Of a stretch of DNA of 64,000 nt, positions 47,649-58,719 are shown in pieces. How positions within the stretch are numbered: position 1 is the first letter of the stretch; each line of letters opens with the position of its first letter. The DNA lies in the NCBI GenBank assembly GCA_023251875.1, contig JAHEXY010000006.1:186001-250000 (forward strand). The letters are read 5' to 3'. The translations under genes and the position numbers were made by a program. This DNA is from Bacteroidota bacterium. Lineage in GTDB: Bacteria > Bacteroidota > Bacteroidia > JAHEXY01. The notes beneath the pieces were generated by a model. It was not told where the DNA came from. It did not search any database and saw only the letters and a list, made by a program, of their open reading frames with translations.

Positions 47649-50600
47649 TTAACTTGTATAAACAATATTATTATTTATTTCTTCAGTTAGTAATACTGCT
47701 AATTCAGCCTCATTCATATTATCAAAATCTTTTAGGGTTTTTTCATCTGACTTTGATTTATCCTTTGATGTTTGATAAAAATCCAAATCAATACATTCCA
47801 TAATTAAATAACCGGCAACATCTTCTATGGTTGGATAATCAAAAATTAAAGTTGAAGGAAGAGAAATATTCAAATAGCCTTCCAAACGATTTTTTATTTC
47901 CACTGCCATAAGAGAATCAAGCCCAATTTCAAAAAAACCTTTTTTAATATTGGGCAGTTCCACATTGTCTAATCCAATTACTTTTGCAATTTCAGTTTGT
48001 AAAAAAGATATCAAATAATCCTTTCTTTTTTCCGAAACAATTTTTTCAAGCTCAGTAATCAGTTGACCTTTTACTTTATCTTTTTTTTGTTCAAGTTTAA
48101 CTTCACTTTTTAAATCTTCCAATAACGGACGCTTTCTTTTAAGTTCATAAATCTTCCTAAAATTTATCCAATTCATTTTTGCTAAAGTTGCTTGATTGCA
48201 ATTTGTTTCCAATAAATAGTTAAGTGTTGAAAAAATATCATTGGTTTTCAATTCTTCTAATCCATTTGAAAGCAAAGCCTGTTGATGCTGGTTTTGTACC
48301 ATGCCGGCACCTTGAATTAAGCCAAGATTAAGACTTAATGCAGCTAAACCAAGATTATTTCTATAATGGGCAAGTGTATCTAAAAAATGATTGGCTGCGG
48401 CATAATGAGCAAGTCCTTTTGAACCCCAAACTGAACTACCCGAAGAAAAAGTGATAAAAAAATCCAGTTCTTTATCTGTAGTTAATTGATGTAAGTTCCA
48501 TGCACCTTCAATTTTAGGAGCTAAGATCTCCGTAAATTCATCCTTAGTAATATCAGCTATAGTTTTATAAGAAGATTTTCCGGCTGCATGAATTATACCT
48601 TTTATATTCTTGAATTGGTTCAATAATACTTTTAATTCTTCAACATTTGTTAAATCTGTTTTACAAATATTTAAATTAATTTGTTTTTTCTTTAACTCAA
48701 GTAAGTTAATTGCCTGTTTATAATATTTATTATCTTCTTTTAATAAATTCCAGTCTTGTTCCTTTGGAAAATCTTGTCGTGTAGTAAGAATAATATTCTT
48801 TACTCCCTGCGCAGAAAGCCATTTAGCGGATTCTATTCCAAGAAATCCTAAGCCACCACTAATTAAATACCAAGCATCTTTATCAAAATGTATTTTTTTT
48901 GTTTTAGTAACATTAGATTTAACAATTCTAGGAACAAATCTTTTTTCGTTTAAATAAACATGATCTTCTATTCCTCCGTTTTCTATCTCTTCAACTAATA
49001 GTGCTAATTGATTGTTTGTAGAAATTTCTGCTAAATCAATCATGCCGCCCCACAAATTTGGATACTCAAGAAAAATAGTTTTACCCATGCCCCAAAGAGG
49101 CGATTGCAACAGACCATTTAATTGAACTGTACCCTCAAGTGCATGAACATTCTTTGTTACAATCCAAACTTTAGCATTGGCAGCGAGTTCTTCCTTTGAA
49201 ATTGTTTGCAGGATATATAAAAGTCCCAGGCAAACCGAACTAATACTTTCTAAATGATTAATACCATCATTTGAATCAACATCCCATAAATAAACAATTT
49301 TTGAAAACGATAAATTTTCAATGTTTTTTAAATCCAGAAAAAGTTGTTGGAAATTATTTATAGAAGAAGGATTAACAGAATAGTTATTGTTAGATAATTT
49401 AGAATATGCCTTACCCTTATAAACAAGTGTAACATGCTTATTTTTATCAGATAGTAATTGAATTAATTTTTTTGTTTCAATATTTTCATCAACAAATAAC
49501 AACCACTCTTCAGATTTAACTTTATTATTGTTTTGTGCAATAAAAAAAGTTTGATGAAAAATAGGATCATTAAGATTATCTGAAAGAGAATAAGATTCTA
49601 CCGAAGTATAATTTTCATCCTCCAGTAATTTTTTCCATTTATGAGTAGAAATTAGAGGATAGTTATTTCTTACTTCAACATCTTGATATTTCCACCATCC
49701 ATCGGTTAAACCAAAAATTAAATCAGCCCATCGTTGTTTAGCTGTTCCTTCTAGTAACAGTAATACCCCTCCTTTTGATAAAAGAGATTGAACATTACCT
49801 ATTGCAGTTTGAATATTTTCAGTAGCATGCAAAACATTGGCTGCAATAATAATATCAAAATACCCAGACTGAAATCCTTGTATTTTATTATCCTTTTCTA
49901 CATCATACAATTTGTATTCAACAAAAGGATAATCTTTTAATTTATTTTTTGCTTTTTCAATAAAAACAGTAGAAACATCTGTAAAAATATATTCAGTTTG
50001 CTCAGCAGGTAACAAAGGCAATACATATGAAGTTGTACTGGCTGTACCGGCACCAATTTCTAAAATTCGAATTTTTCTACCGATTGGCAAACGCTCTAAT
50101 ATTTTTTCAATTGCGGTTTTAAGGGCCACATTCATCCATTGAGCTGCCGGTGATTTTTGATAGATATTTGTTAATAAAGAAAAATCTCCTTTAGGAAATA
50201 AAACGGACAAAGCATCCAATTTTCCTGTTAAAATAGCTGCTAAATTTTTTCCACAAGTAGATAATAATTGAATTTCAGCAATAGCTTCCGGATAATTTCT
50301 AATTGCATTTGCAATTTTTTGGCTGCTTATTCCATAGCTTGGAACACCGACAATCCTCCAATTATCATTTTCCTTTTCCAGATAATTTTTCTCTGATAAG
50401 ATCTCCAATAATCTATCCAATAACCTAAAATTATTTTCTTTAATTTTAAACTCTTCAGCAAGTTCTTTTGTAGAAAATGTTTTATTTATTATCCATTTAA
50501 ATTCTAATGCAGTAAACGCTTCAAGAATAAAATCGACACTTACTTCCTCTAATTCAAATAAGGCATTTTTATATTTATTAATTTTCTCCGTTTCCAGTTT

Positions 50601-52157
50601 ATCAATTAAATGCATTCCAACATATTTAATAATATCAGAAGATGATTGAATAAAGTCGGTAGCTAAAAGAGATTGCTCTTTCCATTCAATTTCATATAAG
50701 TGTTCTTTAAAATTATTTTCATTTTTTTTTGCTTTTCCAAACCAATACGATTGCCTTTGAAAAAAATAATAGGGTATTTGAATTTTATTATTAATAGTAC
50801 TTTCAATTCCTTCTTCAATAATTACATGTGCATTTGTTCCTGTAAAACCAAAACTACTTACTGCTGCTACTCTTTTCTTATCTTCTACATTCCATTCAAT
50901 TGTTTTTTGAGGAATACTTACATGAATATCATCCCATGCAATAAATTTATTTGGCGTATTAAAATTTAAGTGAGCAGGAATTTTTTTATGCTGAAGTGCC
51001 AGTACAACTTTTATTAATCCGGCTATGCCTGCAGCAGATTCAAGATGGCCAATATTTGTTTTTACTGAACCAACATACAATGGCTGGTCATTCGTTTTTG
51101 TATTCTTTCTATTATATGCTTCACTCAATGCATTTAATTCTATAGGATCTCCCAATTTTGTTCCGGTACCATGAGTTTCTATATATTGTATATCCAATGG
51201 ATTTACCTTTGCTTTTAAAAGAGCTGATTGAATTACTTTTTCTTGCGCTTTTTCATTTGGAGCTGTAAAGCCATTACTTTTGCCATCTTGATTTATAGCA
51301 GTACTTATTATGATGCTTAAAATTTTATCTCCATCTTTTAATGCATCAGAGAGTTTTTTAAGAATAACCACGCCACAACCCTCGCCTCTAACATAACCAT
51401 CAGCATTATCATCAAAAGTTTTGCAAAGTCCGTCAGGTGATAAGGCATTTAGTTTAGATAAACCAACAAACAAACCAGGACTTATCATTAAATTAACACC
51501 ACCAACAATAGCTGTTGAACATGAATTGTCTCGCAAATTTTTACACGCAATATCTAAAGCAACTAAAGATGAAGAACAGGCGGTATCTATTATCATGCTT
51601 GGTCCTTCCAAGCCTAAATAATAAGATAGTCTGCAAGAAGCAGCACTTAATGTACCTCCAATTGCTGAATAAGAATTGATACTGGCTTCACCTTCTTGTT
51701 GAATATTTTTATAAAAATATTCTCCATTTGTAATTCCAATAAAAACACCTGTTTGAGAACCCGTTAATTTTTTAACATCAAGCCCTGCATTTTCAAGCGC
51801 GTGATAAGCTACCTGCATTAAAATTCGATGTTGCGGATCAATACTCTCAGCTTCTAAAGGAGAAATACGAAAAAATGAAGCATCAAATTGAGAAATATCT
51901 TTCAAGAATCCCCCTTTTATTTTTATGTGAGGGTATTGTTGATAGTAAGAAAGTAAATCTTCTCTATTTTCGGGTATATCACTTATTCCGGATTTTCCAT
52001 TTTCAAGTAAATCCCAAAACTGATCAATAGTATCAGCACCAGGAAACTGACAGGCCATACCAATAACAGCAATAGACTCCGATTGCTTTAATAAAGCATT
52101 TTCATCTTTAAGGCGTTTAATTTCTTGTAAAATTTTATCAGATGCAGATATTTGCAT
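47649..52157 (-). CDS. AT-less C-methylating PKS module: KS-MT-KR-ACP (1502 aa)
   Basis: Docking coil (ILQEIKRLKDENALLKQ); KS 26-446 (DTACSSSL, ETHGTGTKLGDPIE, NIGHLESAAG); about 20 residues to FQRQSYW, so AT and KS-AT linker are both missing; C-methyltransferase ~530-830 with SAM motif ILEIGAGTAS and YFDIIIAANVLHAT; KR structural half; KR ~1100-1290 (SGGLGFLG, catalytic Tyr in HYAAANHF); ACP (IGLDSLMAVEI, Ser ~1413); acidic docking tail MNEAELAVLLTEE. It should install an alpha-methyl, beta-hydroxy unit with malonate supplied by another AT. The KR lacks the LDD motif (it reads HAAGKSSYKTI), which differs from the other three KRs and may mean opposite hydroxyl stereochemistry. Confidence 0.9.
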   Translation of the reverse strand: MQISASDKILQEIKRLKDENALLKQSESIAVIGMACQFPGADTIDQFWDLLENGKSGISDIPENREDLLSYYQQYPHIKIKGGFLKDISQFDASFFRISPLEAESIDPQHRILMQVAYHALENAGLDVKKLTGSQTGVFIGITNGEYFYKNIQQEGEASINSYSAIGGTLSAASCRLSYYLGLEGPSMIIDTACSSSLVALDIACKNLRDNSCSTAIVGGVNLMISPGLFVGLSKLNALSPDGLCKTFDDNADGYVRGEGCGVVILKKLSDALKDGDKILSIIISTAINQDGKSNGFTAPNEKAQEKVIQSALLKAKVNPLDIQYIETHGTGTKLGDPIELNALSEAYNRKNTKTNDQPLYVGSVKTNIGHLESAAGIAGLIKVVLALQHKKIPAHLNFNTPNKFIAWDDIHVSIPQKTIEWNVEDKKRVAAVSSFGFTGTNAHVIIEEGIESTINNKIQIPYYFFQRQSYWFGKAKKNENNFKEHLYEIEWKEQSLLATDFIQSSSDIIKYVGMHLIDKLETEKINKYKNALFELEEVSVDFILEAFTALEFKWIINKTFSTKELAEEFKIKENNFRLLDRLLEILSEKNYLEKENDNWRIVGVPSYGISSQKIANAIRNYPEAIAEIQLLSTCGKNLAAILTGKLDALSVLFPKGDFSLLTNIYQKSPAAQWMNVALKTAIEKILERLPIGRKIRILEIGAGTASTTSYVLPLLPAEQTEYIFTDVSTVFIEKAKNKLKDYPFVEYKLYDVEKDNKIQGFQSGYFDIIIAANVLHATENIQTAIGNVQSLLSKGGVLLLLEGTAKQRWADLIFGLTDGWWKYQDVEVRNNYPLISTHKWKKLLEDENYTSVESYSLSDNLNDPIFHQTFFIAQNNNKVKSEEWLLFVDENIETKKLIQLLSDKNKHVTLVYKGKAYSKLSNNNYSVNPSSINNFQQLFLDLKNIENLSFSKIVYLWDVDSNDGINHLESISSVCLGLLYILQTISKEELAANAKVWIVTKNVHALEGTVQLNGLLQSPLWGMGKTIFLEYPNLWGGMIDLAEISTNNQLALLVEEIENGGIEDHVYLNEKRFVPRIVKSNVTKTKKIHFDKDAWYLISGGLGFLGIESAKWLSAQGVKNIILTTRQDFPKEQDWNLLKEDNKYYKQAINLLELKKKQINLNICKTDLTNVEELKVLLNQFKNIKGIIHAAGKSSYKTIADITKDEFTEILAPKIEGAWNLHQLTTDKELDFFITFSSGSSVWGSKGLAHYAAANHFLDTLAHYRNNLGLAALSLNLGLIQGAGMVQNQHQQALLSNGLEELKTNDIFSTLNYLLETNCNQATLAKMNWINFRKIYELKRKRPLLEDLKSEVKLEQKKDKVKGQLITELEKIVSEKRKDYLISFLQTEIAKVIGLDNVELPNIKKGFFEIGLDSLMAVEIKNRLEGYLNISLPSTLIFDYPTIEDVAGYLIMECIDLDFYQTSKDKSKSDEKTLKDFDNMNEAELAVLLTEEINNNIVYTS

Positions 52158-52200
52158 TTTAAATCAGGGTAGTAAATGGGGTTTAATTTATATTAAATTA

Positions 52201-55200
52201 TTAGGTTGCTTCCAATTCTTTTAAAATATCTTTCATTTCTTCATCAGATAATTGATTTAGCATTTCTTCAACTTCTATTTTCATTTCAGCTTGAACGGGA
52301 ACATAAGTGGCGATCTCTTTCTTTTCAAAACTTGTATATATAAAATTTCCTAATGCGTTTATTGTTGGATATTGAAAAACTACGGTTGGTTGAAGTTTTA
52401 TATCAAATGCAGTCGACAAAACATTTTTTAATTCTACAGCAGATAAAGAATCAAAGCCCAATTCATTAAATGGAATATCAGCATCTATTTTTTGATTGAC
52501 ATCATAACCAAGAATTCTTGCAGATTCTGCTTGTAGAAATACTATTATTGTTTTCTTTTTTTCATCATTATCAAGCAACGCAAGTTTTGCAATAATATCA
52601 TAGGTTCTTTCTTCTTTAGAAGAAGTATTTACAGAAGCTGATTGAGCAGGTACTATCCATTGTTGGTTTATTGGCAATATCTTTTTGTATTTATCCCAAT
52701 TGATATCAACGGCAATAATTTGTTCTTGTTCTATTTTTAAAATAGCATCAAGCAATTCTTTTCCTTGTGAAGGAGCAATGGCATTTAATCCTATTTGTTC
52801 ATATTTTTTAAGATCGCTATTGGCATGTGCCATACCCACCTCTGACCAAGGCCCCCAATTAATGGTGGTAACGGCTAGTCCCTTATATTTTCTATATGAA
52901 ACAAAAGCATCTAAAAATGCATTGGCTGCTGCATAATTACCTTGTGCAGGAGCACCCATTGCAGATGCTATTGAAGAATACATTACAAAATAATCTAGAG
53001 CAATACCTTGCGTTAGCTGATGTAAATTCCAAGTACCTTGTACTTTTGGCTTCATTACTTTTGCAAATCTATTTTCATCTTGATGTTCAAGAACCCCATC
53101 ATCTAAAATTCCTGCAGCATGAAAAATACCTTTTATAGAAGGCATTTCAGATTGAATCATTTGCAAAGCATTTTTCAAACTGTATTCTTCACAAATGTCA
53201 ACTGAATATGTTTTAATAGTAACAGAAGATCTTCTCCAAGCATCTAAAACAGCATTTTGTTCAGGAGAAGGATTTTTTCTTCCCAACAATACAATATTTT
53301 TCGCGCCCCGCTCAATTAAATATTCTGTAGTAACAATACCAACCCCTCCCAAACCACCGGTAATAATATAGGTAGCATCTTTTTTAATTGTAAATTGATC
53401 GGTATCTTTTTGTGTAATAATTATTTTCCCAATATGTTTTGCTTGCGACATAAAGCGAAATGCCTCTCTTGAATTTTCAATTTCAAAAGCTTGATAAGGA
53501 AGAAAGGGTAAATTTTCATTTTCAAATTCAAGATTTAATTCAGAAAACATTTGTTGAATTTGATCCGGATTATCTTGTGCTACTTGCGCCAAATCAAAAG
53601 GTACGTATTGAATTGATTTATTTAATGTGTTAGTTTGCTCTGCATTCCAAATTTCAGCTTTTCCCATTTCGAGAAAGAAACCATTCTCTGATAAGACATC
53701 AAAACTACTTGCAAGAGCTTTTCCTGTTAAAGAGTTTAGAATAATAGAAACACCTTTATCATTTGTTGTTTTTTGAATATAGTTTGCAAATTCAACACTT
53801 CTTGAATCAAGCACATGATCTACTCCTAATTGTTTTAAGAAAGAACGTTTCTTTTCACTTCCCGCAGTAGCAAATATTTCAGCACCTATTAATTTTGCAA
53901 TGTATACAGCAGCTAAACCTACTCCTCCTGTTGCTGCATGAATTAAAATTTTATCTCCCTTTTTAATATGAGCAAGGTATTTTAAAGCATACCATGCGGT
54001 AAGATAAGTAATAGGTAATGTAGCAGCTTGATAAAATGATAAATTATTGGGCTTCTTAATCACAAATTTTTGTTGAGCCGTAACATATTTTGCAAATCCG
54101 CCATCGGTACCAAAAGCAATTACGTCATCACCAATTTTCAAATTTTGTACATCCTTACCAATTTTAGTAATAATACCGGAACATTCACTACCCGGCAAAC
54201 CCGGATCTCCAGGATATTGGCCCAATACATTTAAAACATCTCTAAAATTAAGCCCTGATGCTTTTACAGCTATTTCAACTTCTGATTTTTCTAATTTCTT
54301 TCTTTCAATTTTTTCTAATACCAAATTATCAAATAAACCTCTCTTGGTAATATTTAAATAATATGCCTCTGCAGATGGAATTGTTAATGTCTTTTTCTTT
54401 GATTGATTTCTGTATTCAATTTTTTGATTGTAAACAGTATTTTGTCTTATGGCAATATGTTGCTTTTGATTTACATTTACTATTTGTTCAGCTAATTGAT
54501 TCAATTCTTCTTCATAATCAAATGCAGAAATATCAATCATTTGATAATGCATATCTCCATGTTCGAGCGGAATAACATTCCCCAATCCCCATGCTGGAGA
54601 AACAGCAATATTAGGACTTGGATCAAATGGTTCTATTACAAATGCACCTCTCGTTAACATATACAGGTTAGCTGAAAGATGTTTTTGACTAAGCGCGTTT
54701 AAAATAGTAAGATTACTTGTGATGGAATAATGAACGCCACCATTCACAGTATCATTTAAAATGCTATCAAAACTCCAGAGATTGATTATAGATATTGCAT
54801 TTGTTTTTATTGAATCAAATAATTTTGTGAAATCATTTAATTGTAATGGATTAATGGTATAGTTATTATTTAAAAAGGAATATTCTTTTCCGGCATATAC
54901 CAGAGTACAAGTTTTTCCAAAATTTTCTAACTTGCTCTTCAATTTATTACCCCAATTATTATTATCACAGAATATTAATAAATGATTTGCTGTAAGTGGA
55001 TTTTTTTGAATACCATCCTCTTTACCTATGGCTTTCCAATTGATATTATATAAAACTTGATGTAAATAATTTTTATTTAAATGCTGCTTAAGAGCAGCAT
55101 GTTTCATTCCTTTTAAAGAAAAGCCTTCGATGTATAAAACCAAATCACCTGTATTATCCTTTACAGTAATACTTCCTTTTATAATGTTATCTTCTTCAAA

Positions 55201-58200
55201 ATGTTCCAAAGAAAAATAGGCCCATAAAGTTCCAGTAGCTTTTTTATATTGTGTTAAAGATTGGATATGGATGGGAAGATAAAGGCTATTAATTTGTTCA
55301 GCAGATTTATTCTTTACAATGTAGGCTGCCGGAATTTGAAAGCAAGCATCTAAAAAAGCCGGATGAATAGTATAATTGTCATTTTCATCAGGAATATTAA
55401 TTTTACCCAATGCTTCATTATCGGCCCACCATAATTGCTCAACAATTCTAAACTTGTTTTTATAAACCAAACCCAATTGATCTGAAATTCCATAAGTTTC
55501 AATTCCTGACCTTGAACCAATACTATGTTTTATAATTTCATCTTTATCAAATAATGATCTAACAATATTATCTCGTTTTACTATTTTTAAATTAGCGTGT
55601 TCAATCCACGCAATATCTTCATTCTCATTTTTAGCTTCGGCAATGCTGTATATTTTTATTTGATAAGAATTTTTATCGGTTGGATGTATAGTATAAAAAG
55701 CTTTTTTATTTTCATCTTCTTGCAAAGTAAATGCTTGAAGTATTAGCATATCTTGAATCAATAATGAGCTATTTCCCCACAATTCTTTTCCAATTTCAAA
55801 AGCAGCTTCTGCCATTAATGCCGCGGGCACAACATTGGCTCCGTGTACCTGATGATCTTTGATAAATGGATATTTTTCCAGATTAAAATCAGTGCAATAT
55901 TGAATATCTGAAAGTGGAGATACAATTTTTTGATCAATTAATGGATGTGTCCTATTTATAGAAGAACTAAAACTATTTTGCTCCTTATTTTCATTAATTG
56001 TTTTCCAAAATCTTTTTCTTTGAAAAGGATAGGATGGAATTTGAACTTTTTCAATTGAAAATCCATCATAAAAATTATCCCAATTAACATTAATTCCTTT
56101 AACGTACAATTGAGATAGGCCATTTAATACTTGAGATTGATCTGATTGACCTTTTTTGAGGGTGGGAATAAAACTGATATTTTTATCGTTTACACTTTGT
56201 TTAGCCAAACCAAGCAAGGTTGTATTCGGACCAACTTCTAATAATGTATTAATACCAATTTCTTGGAGGCTCTGAATAGATTTTTCAAATGCTACAGCTT
56301 CTCTAATATGATTTCTCCAATATTTGGCATTGGACATTTCATTGCCTTCAACAATTTTTCCGGTTACGTTCGATAAAATTTGAATACTCGGCAAGCCATA
56401 TTGAATATGTTCTGCAAATTTTTCAAATTCATCAAGAATAGAATCCATTAAATGAGAATGAAATGCATGCGAAACATTTAATATTTTATAGCTGATATTA
56501 ACCTTATCCAATTGTTTACTTAATTTATTTATTGCTTCCTTTTCTCCTGCAAGCGTAATATTATCTTTTGAATTAATGGCAGCAATATTAATTTGTGAAG
56601 CATATTGAGATAAAATACTTTGTAAATTTTCTTTATTTGAGAATACACTAATCATACCACCATTATCAGGCAGTTGTTGCATTAATCTTCCTCTTTCACA
56701 GATGAGTTTTAATCCATCTTCAAAACTAAAAATACCCGCAATACAAGCAGCTACATACTCCCCTACACTATGCCCCATAACTGCAGTTGGATACACTCCC
56801 CAATTTTGCCATAGTTTTGCCAAAGTATATTCAATACAAAATAAAGAGGGTTGGGTAAATTGCGTTTGTGCTAAAACATCTTCTGTAGCATTTTCAGCAT
56901 AAATTAAACTCAGTAAAGATTGATTTGTGTATTGATGAAAAACTTGATTACAATAATCTAATTGCTTTTTGAAAAAGGCATTGGTTTTATATAAATCACC
57001 TGCCATACCAACATATTGTGCGCCCTGACCGGTAAACAAAAATGCCACTTTAGGAGCAACATTCACCTTTGCTTCAAAGCATCCTTTACTAGCTTTTCCA
57101 TTCTGTAAATTTAGGAGTGTGGAATAAATTTCTTCTTTATTTTTGCCGTGCAGCGCAAGCCTATGAACAAAATCAGTATTCGTAGTATTAACAGAATAAC
57201 ATACATCTGAAATATTTATAGATGCACTTTCTATAATAAAGCTTGAATATTTATGTATTAATTCTTTTAGCGCTTCCTCTGATTTAGCAGAAATGGTTAA
57301 AATCTGATCTTGATTGTTTCTAGTATTTTTAGAAGCTCCCTTTTCAGCTGCTTCTTGAATAATTAAATGACAATTTGTTCCACTAAAACCAAATGAACTA
57401 AGGCCGGCTATTCTTGGTTTTCCTTTATTTTCCCATTCTGTATGCGCTTTTGTAATTTCAATTGGAAATTCATTCCAAGGAATATGTGGATTATTTTGAT
57501 TTAAATGTAAGTGAGCAGGAATTTGCTTGTGTTGCAATGAAAGAATTACTTTAAAAAGTCCGGCCATACCGGCAGCATGTTCTGCATGCCCAACATTTGT
57601 TTTTACTGAACCTAATAATAATTTATTTTCAGGTTTTCTATTTTTTAGCAATACATTGCTTAATGCTTTTACTTCTATTAAATCGCCTAAGCTTGTTCCT
57701 GTACCATGTGCTTCTAAATAATCAACTTCATTACCCTTAATACCTGCATTTTTTAATGCAGCAGCAATAACTTCTTCTTGCGCCTTTCCATTAGGTGCAG
57801 TTAAACCATTACTTTTTCCATCCTGATTGGTAGCGGATCCTTTTATTACTGCAAGTATATTGTCATTGTTTTTTATTGCATCCGACAAACGTTTTAGCAC
57901 CACAATTCCACAGCCTTCTCCCCTACCATATCCATCTGCACTTGCATCAAATGTTTTACATATTCCATCAGGCGCCAATGCGCGTAATTTTGATAAACCA
58001 ATAGTGCCTTCTGCAGCTAATTGCAAAAGTACACCACCTGCAACAGCCATATCAGCATCTTTATTTCTTAAACTTTGACAAGCGTAATGAACAGAAACTA
58101 AAGAAGAGGAACAAGCTGTATCAATTGAAATACAAGGGCCATGAAATCCGAAAATGTAAGAAATTCTACCCGAAGCAGTACTTGCTGCTGTACCTGTAAG

Positions 58201-58719
58201 AGAATAGGCATCTATTTTATTTTTATCTCCTGAATTAATGTATGCATAATCAGAGCTACCAATGCCAATATAGACAGCAGTTTTACTTCCTTCTAATTTA
58301 TTTATATTTAACCTGGCATTTTCTAATGCACGATACGTAACTTCTAATAAAACTCTTTGTTGAGGATCTAAAGCTTCTGCTTCCATTGGCGACATACCCC
58401 AAAAAGCTGCATCAAACAAATCCACATCATCAATAAAAGCTCCTTTTTTTACATATGATTTGCCTTTTGCATTGGGATCTTTGTCGAAAAATTTTTCAAT
58501 ATCCCATCTTTCTTGAGGAATATCAGTAATAGCACATTTACCATTTTTTAATAATTCCCAAAATTGTTCAGGAGAATTACTTGAACCCGGAAATTTACAA
58601 CCCATTCCAATAATAGCAATGGGCTCATTATCTTTCAATGCACGTAATTCATTCTCCAATCTTTCAATCTCAAGAAAGGCCCGTTTTACAACAGATGTAT
58701 TATCACTTACATTTGACAT
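52201..58719 (-). CDS. Fully reducing PKS module: KS-AT-DH-ER-KR-ACP (2172 aa)
   Basis: Docking coil 1-30; KS 32-457 (DTACSSSL, EAHGTGTSLGDLIE, NVGHAEHAAG); AT 557-860 (FTGQGAQ, GHSVG ~649, HAFHS malonyl motif); DH 924-1215 (DHQVHGANVVP, DACFQ, both consensus); KR structural half; ER 1457-1766 (HAATGGVGLAAVYIA); KR 1784-1973 (TGGLGGVG, ILDDG, GNYAAANAF: B-type signature, predicting a D-hydroxy intermediate); ACP (LGFDSLSAVEL, Ser ~2090); docking tail LSDEEMKDILKELEAT. It adds malonate and reduces to methylene. Its start overlaps the stop of the FAAL gene as TAATG. It has one of only two AT domains in the whole line. Confidence 0.93.
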   Translation of the reverse strand: MSNVSDNTSVVKRAFLEIERLENELRALKDNEPIAIIGMGCKFPGSSNSPEQFWELLKNGKCAITDIPQERWDIEKFFDKDPNAKGKSYVKKGAFIDDVDLFDAAFWGMSPMEAEALDPQQRVLLEVTYRALENARLNINKLEGSKTAVYIGIGSSDYAYINSGDKNKIDAYSLTGTAASTASGRISYIFGFHGPCISIDTACSSSLVSVHYACQSLRNKDADMAVAGGVLLQLAAEGTIGLSKLRALAPDGICKTFDASADGYGRGEGCGIVVLKRLSDAIKNNDNILAVIKGSATNQDGKSNGLTAPNGKAQEEVIAAALKNAGIKGNEVDYLEAHGTGTSLGDLIEVKALSNVLLKNRKPENKLLLGSVKTNVGHAEHAAGMAGLFKVILSLQHKQIPAHLHLNQNNPHIPWNEFPIEITKAHTEWENKGKPRIAGLSSFGFSGTNCHLIIQEAAEKGASKNTRNNQDQILTISAKSEEALKELIHKYSSFIIESASINISDVCYSVNTTNTDFVHRLALHGKNKEEIYSTLLNLQNGKASKGCFEAKVNVAPKVAFLFTGQGAQYVGMAGDLYKTNAFFKKQLDYCNQVFHQYTNQSLLSLIYAENATEDVLAQTQFTQPSLFCIEYTLAKLWQNWGVYPTAVMGHSVGEYVAACIAGIFSFEDGLKLICERGRLMQQLPDNGGMISVFSNKENLQSILSQYASQINIAAINSKDNITLAGEKEAINKLSKQLDKVNISYKILNVSHAFHSHLMDSILDEFEKFAEHIQYGLPSIQILSNVTGKIVEGNEMSNAKYWRNHIREAVAFEKSIQSLQEIGINTLLEVGPNTTLLGLAKQSVNDKNISFIPTLKKGQSDQSQVLNGLSQLYVKGINVNWDNFYDGFSIEKVQIPSYPFQRKRFWKTINENKEQNSFSSSINRTHPLIDQKIVSPLSDIQYCTDFNLEKYPFIKDHQVHGANVVPAALMAEAAFEIGKELWGNSSLLIQDMLILQAFTLQEDENKKAFYTIHPTDKNSYQIKIYSIAEAKNENEDIAWIEHANLKIVKRDNIVRSLFDKDEIIKHSIGSRSGIETYGISDQLGLVYKNKFRIVEQLWWADNEALGKINIPDENDNYTIHPAFLDACFQIPAAYIVKNKSAEQINSLYLPIHIQSLTQYKKATGTLWAYFSLEHFEEDNIIKGSITVKDNTGDLVLYIEGFSLKGMKHAALKQHLNKNYLHQVLYNINWKAIGKEDGIQKNPLTANHLLIFCDNNNWGNKLKSKLENFGKTCTLVYAGKEYSFLNNNYTINPLQLNDFTKLFDSIKTNAISIINLWSFDSILNDTVNGGVHYSITSNLTILNALSQKHLSANLYMLTRGAFVIEPFDPSPNIAVSPAWGLGNVIPLEHGDMHYQMIDISAFDYEEELNQLAEQIVNVNQKQHIAIRQNTVYNQKIEYRNQSKKKTLTIPSAEAYYLNITKRGLFDNLVLEKIERKKLEKSEVEIAVKASGLNFRDVLNVLGQYPGDPGLPGSECSGIITKIGKDVQNLKIGDDVIAFGTDGGFAKYVTAQQKFVIKKPNNLSFYQAATLPITYLTAWYALKYLAHIKKGDKILIHAATGGVGLAAVYIAKLIGAEIFATAGSEKKRSFLKQLGVDHVLDSRSVEFANYIQKTTNDKGVSIILNSLTGKALASSFDVLSENGFFLEMGKAEIWNAEQTNTLNKSIQYVPFDLAQVAQDNPDQIQQMFSELNLEFENENLPFLPYQAFEIENSREAFRFMSQAKHIGKIIITQKDTDQFTIKKDATYIITGGLGGVGIVTTEYLIERGAKNIVLLGRKNPSPEQNAVLDAWRRSSVTIKTYSVDICEEYSLKNALQMIQSEMPSIKGIFHAAGILDDGVLEHQDENRFAKVMKPKVQGTWNLHQLTQGIALDYFVMYSSIASAMGAPAQGNYAAANAFLDAFVSYRKYKGLAVTTINWGPWSEVGMAHANSDLKKYEQIGLNAIAPSQGKELLDAILKIEQEQIIAVDINWDKYKKILPINQQWIVPAQSASVNTSSKEERTYDIIAKLALLDNDEKKKTIIVFLQAESARILGYDVNQKIDADIPFNELGFDSLSAVELKNVLSTAFDIKLQPTVVFQYPTINALGNFIYTSFEKKEIATYVPVQAEMKIEVEEMLNQLSDEEMKDILKELEAT

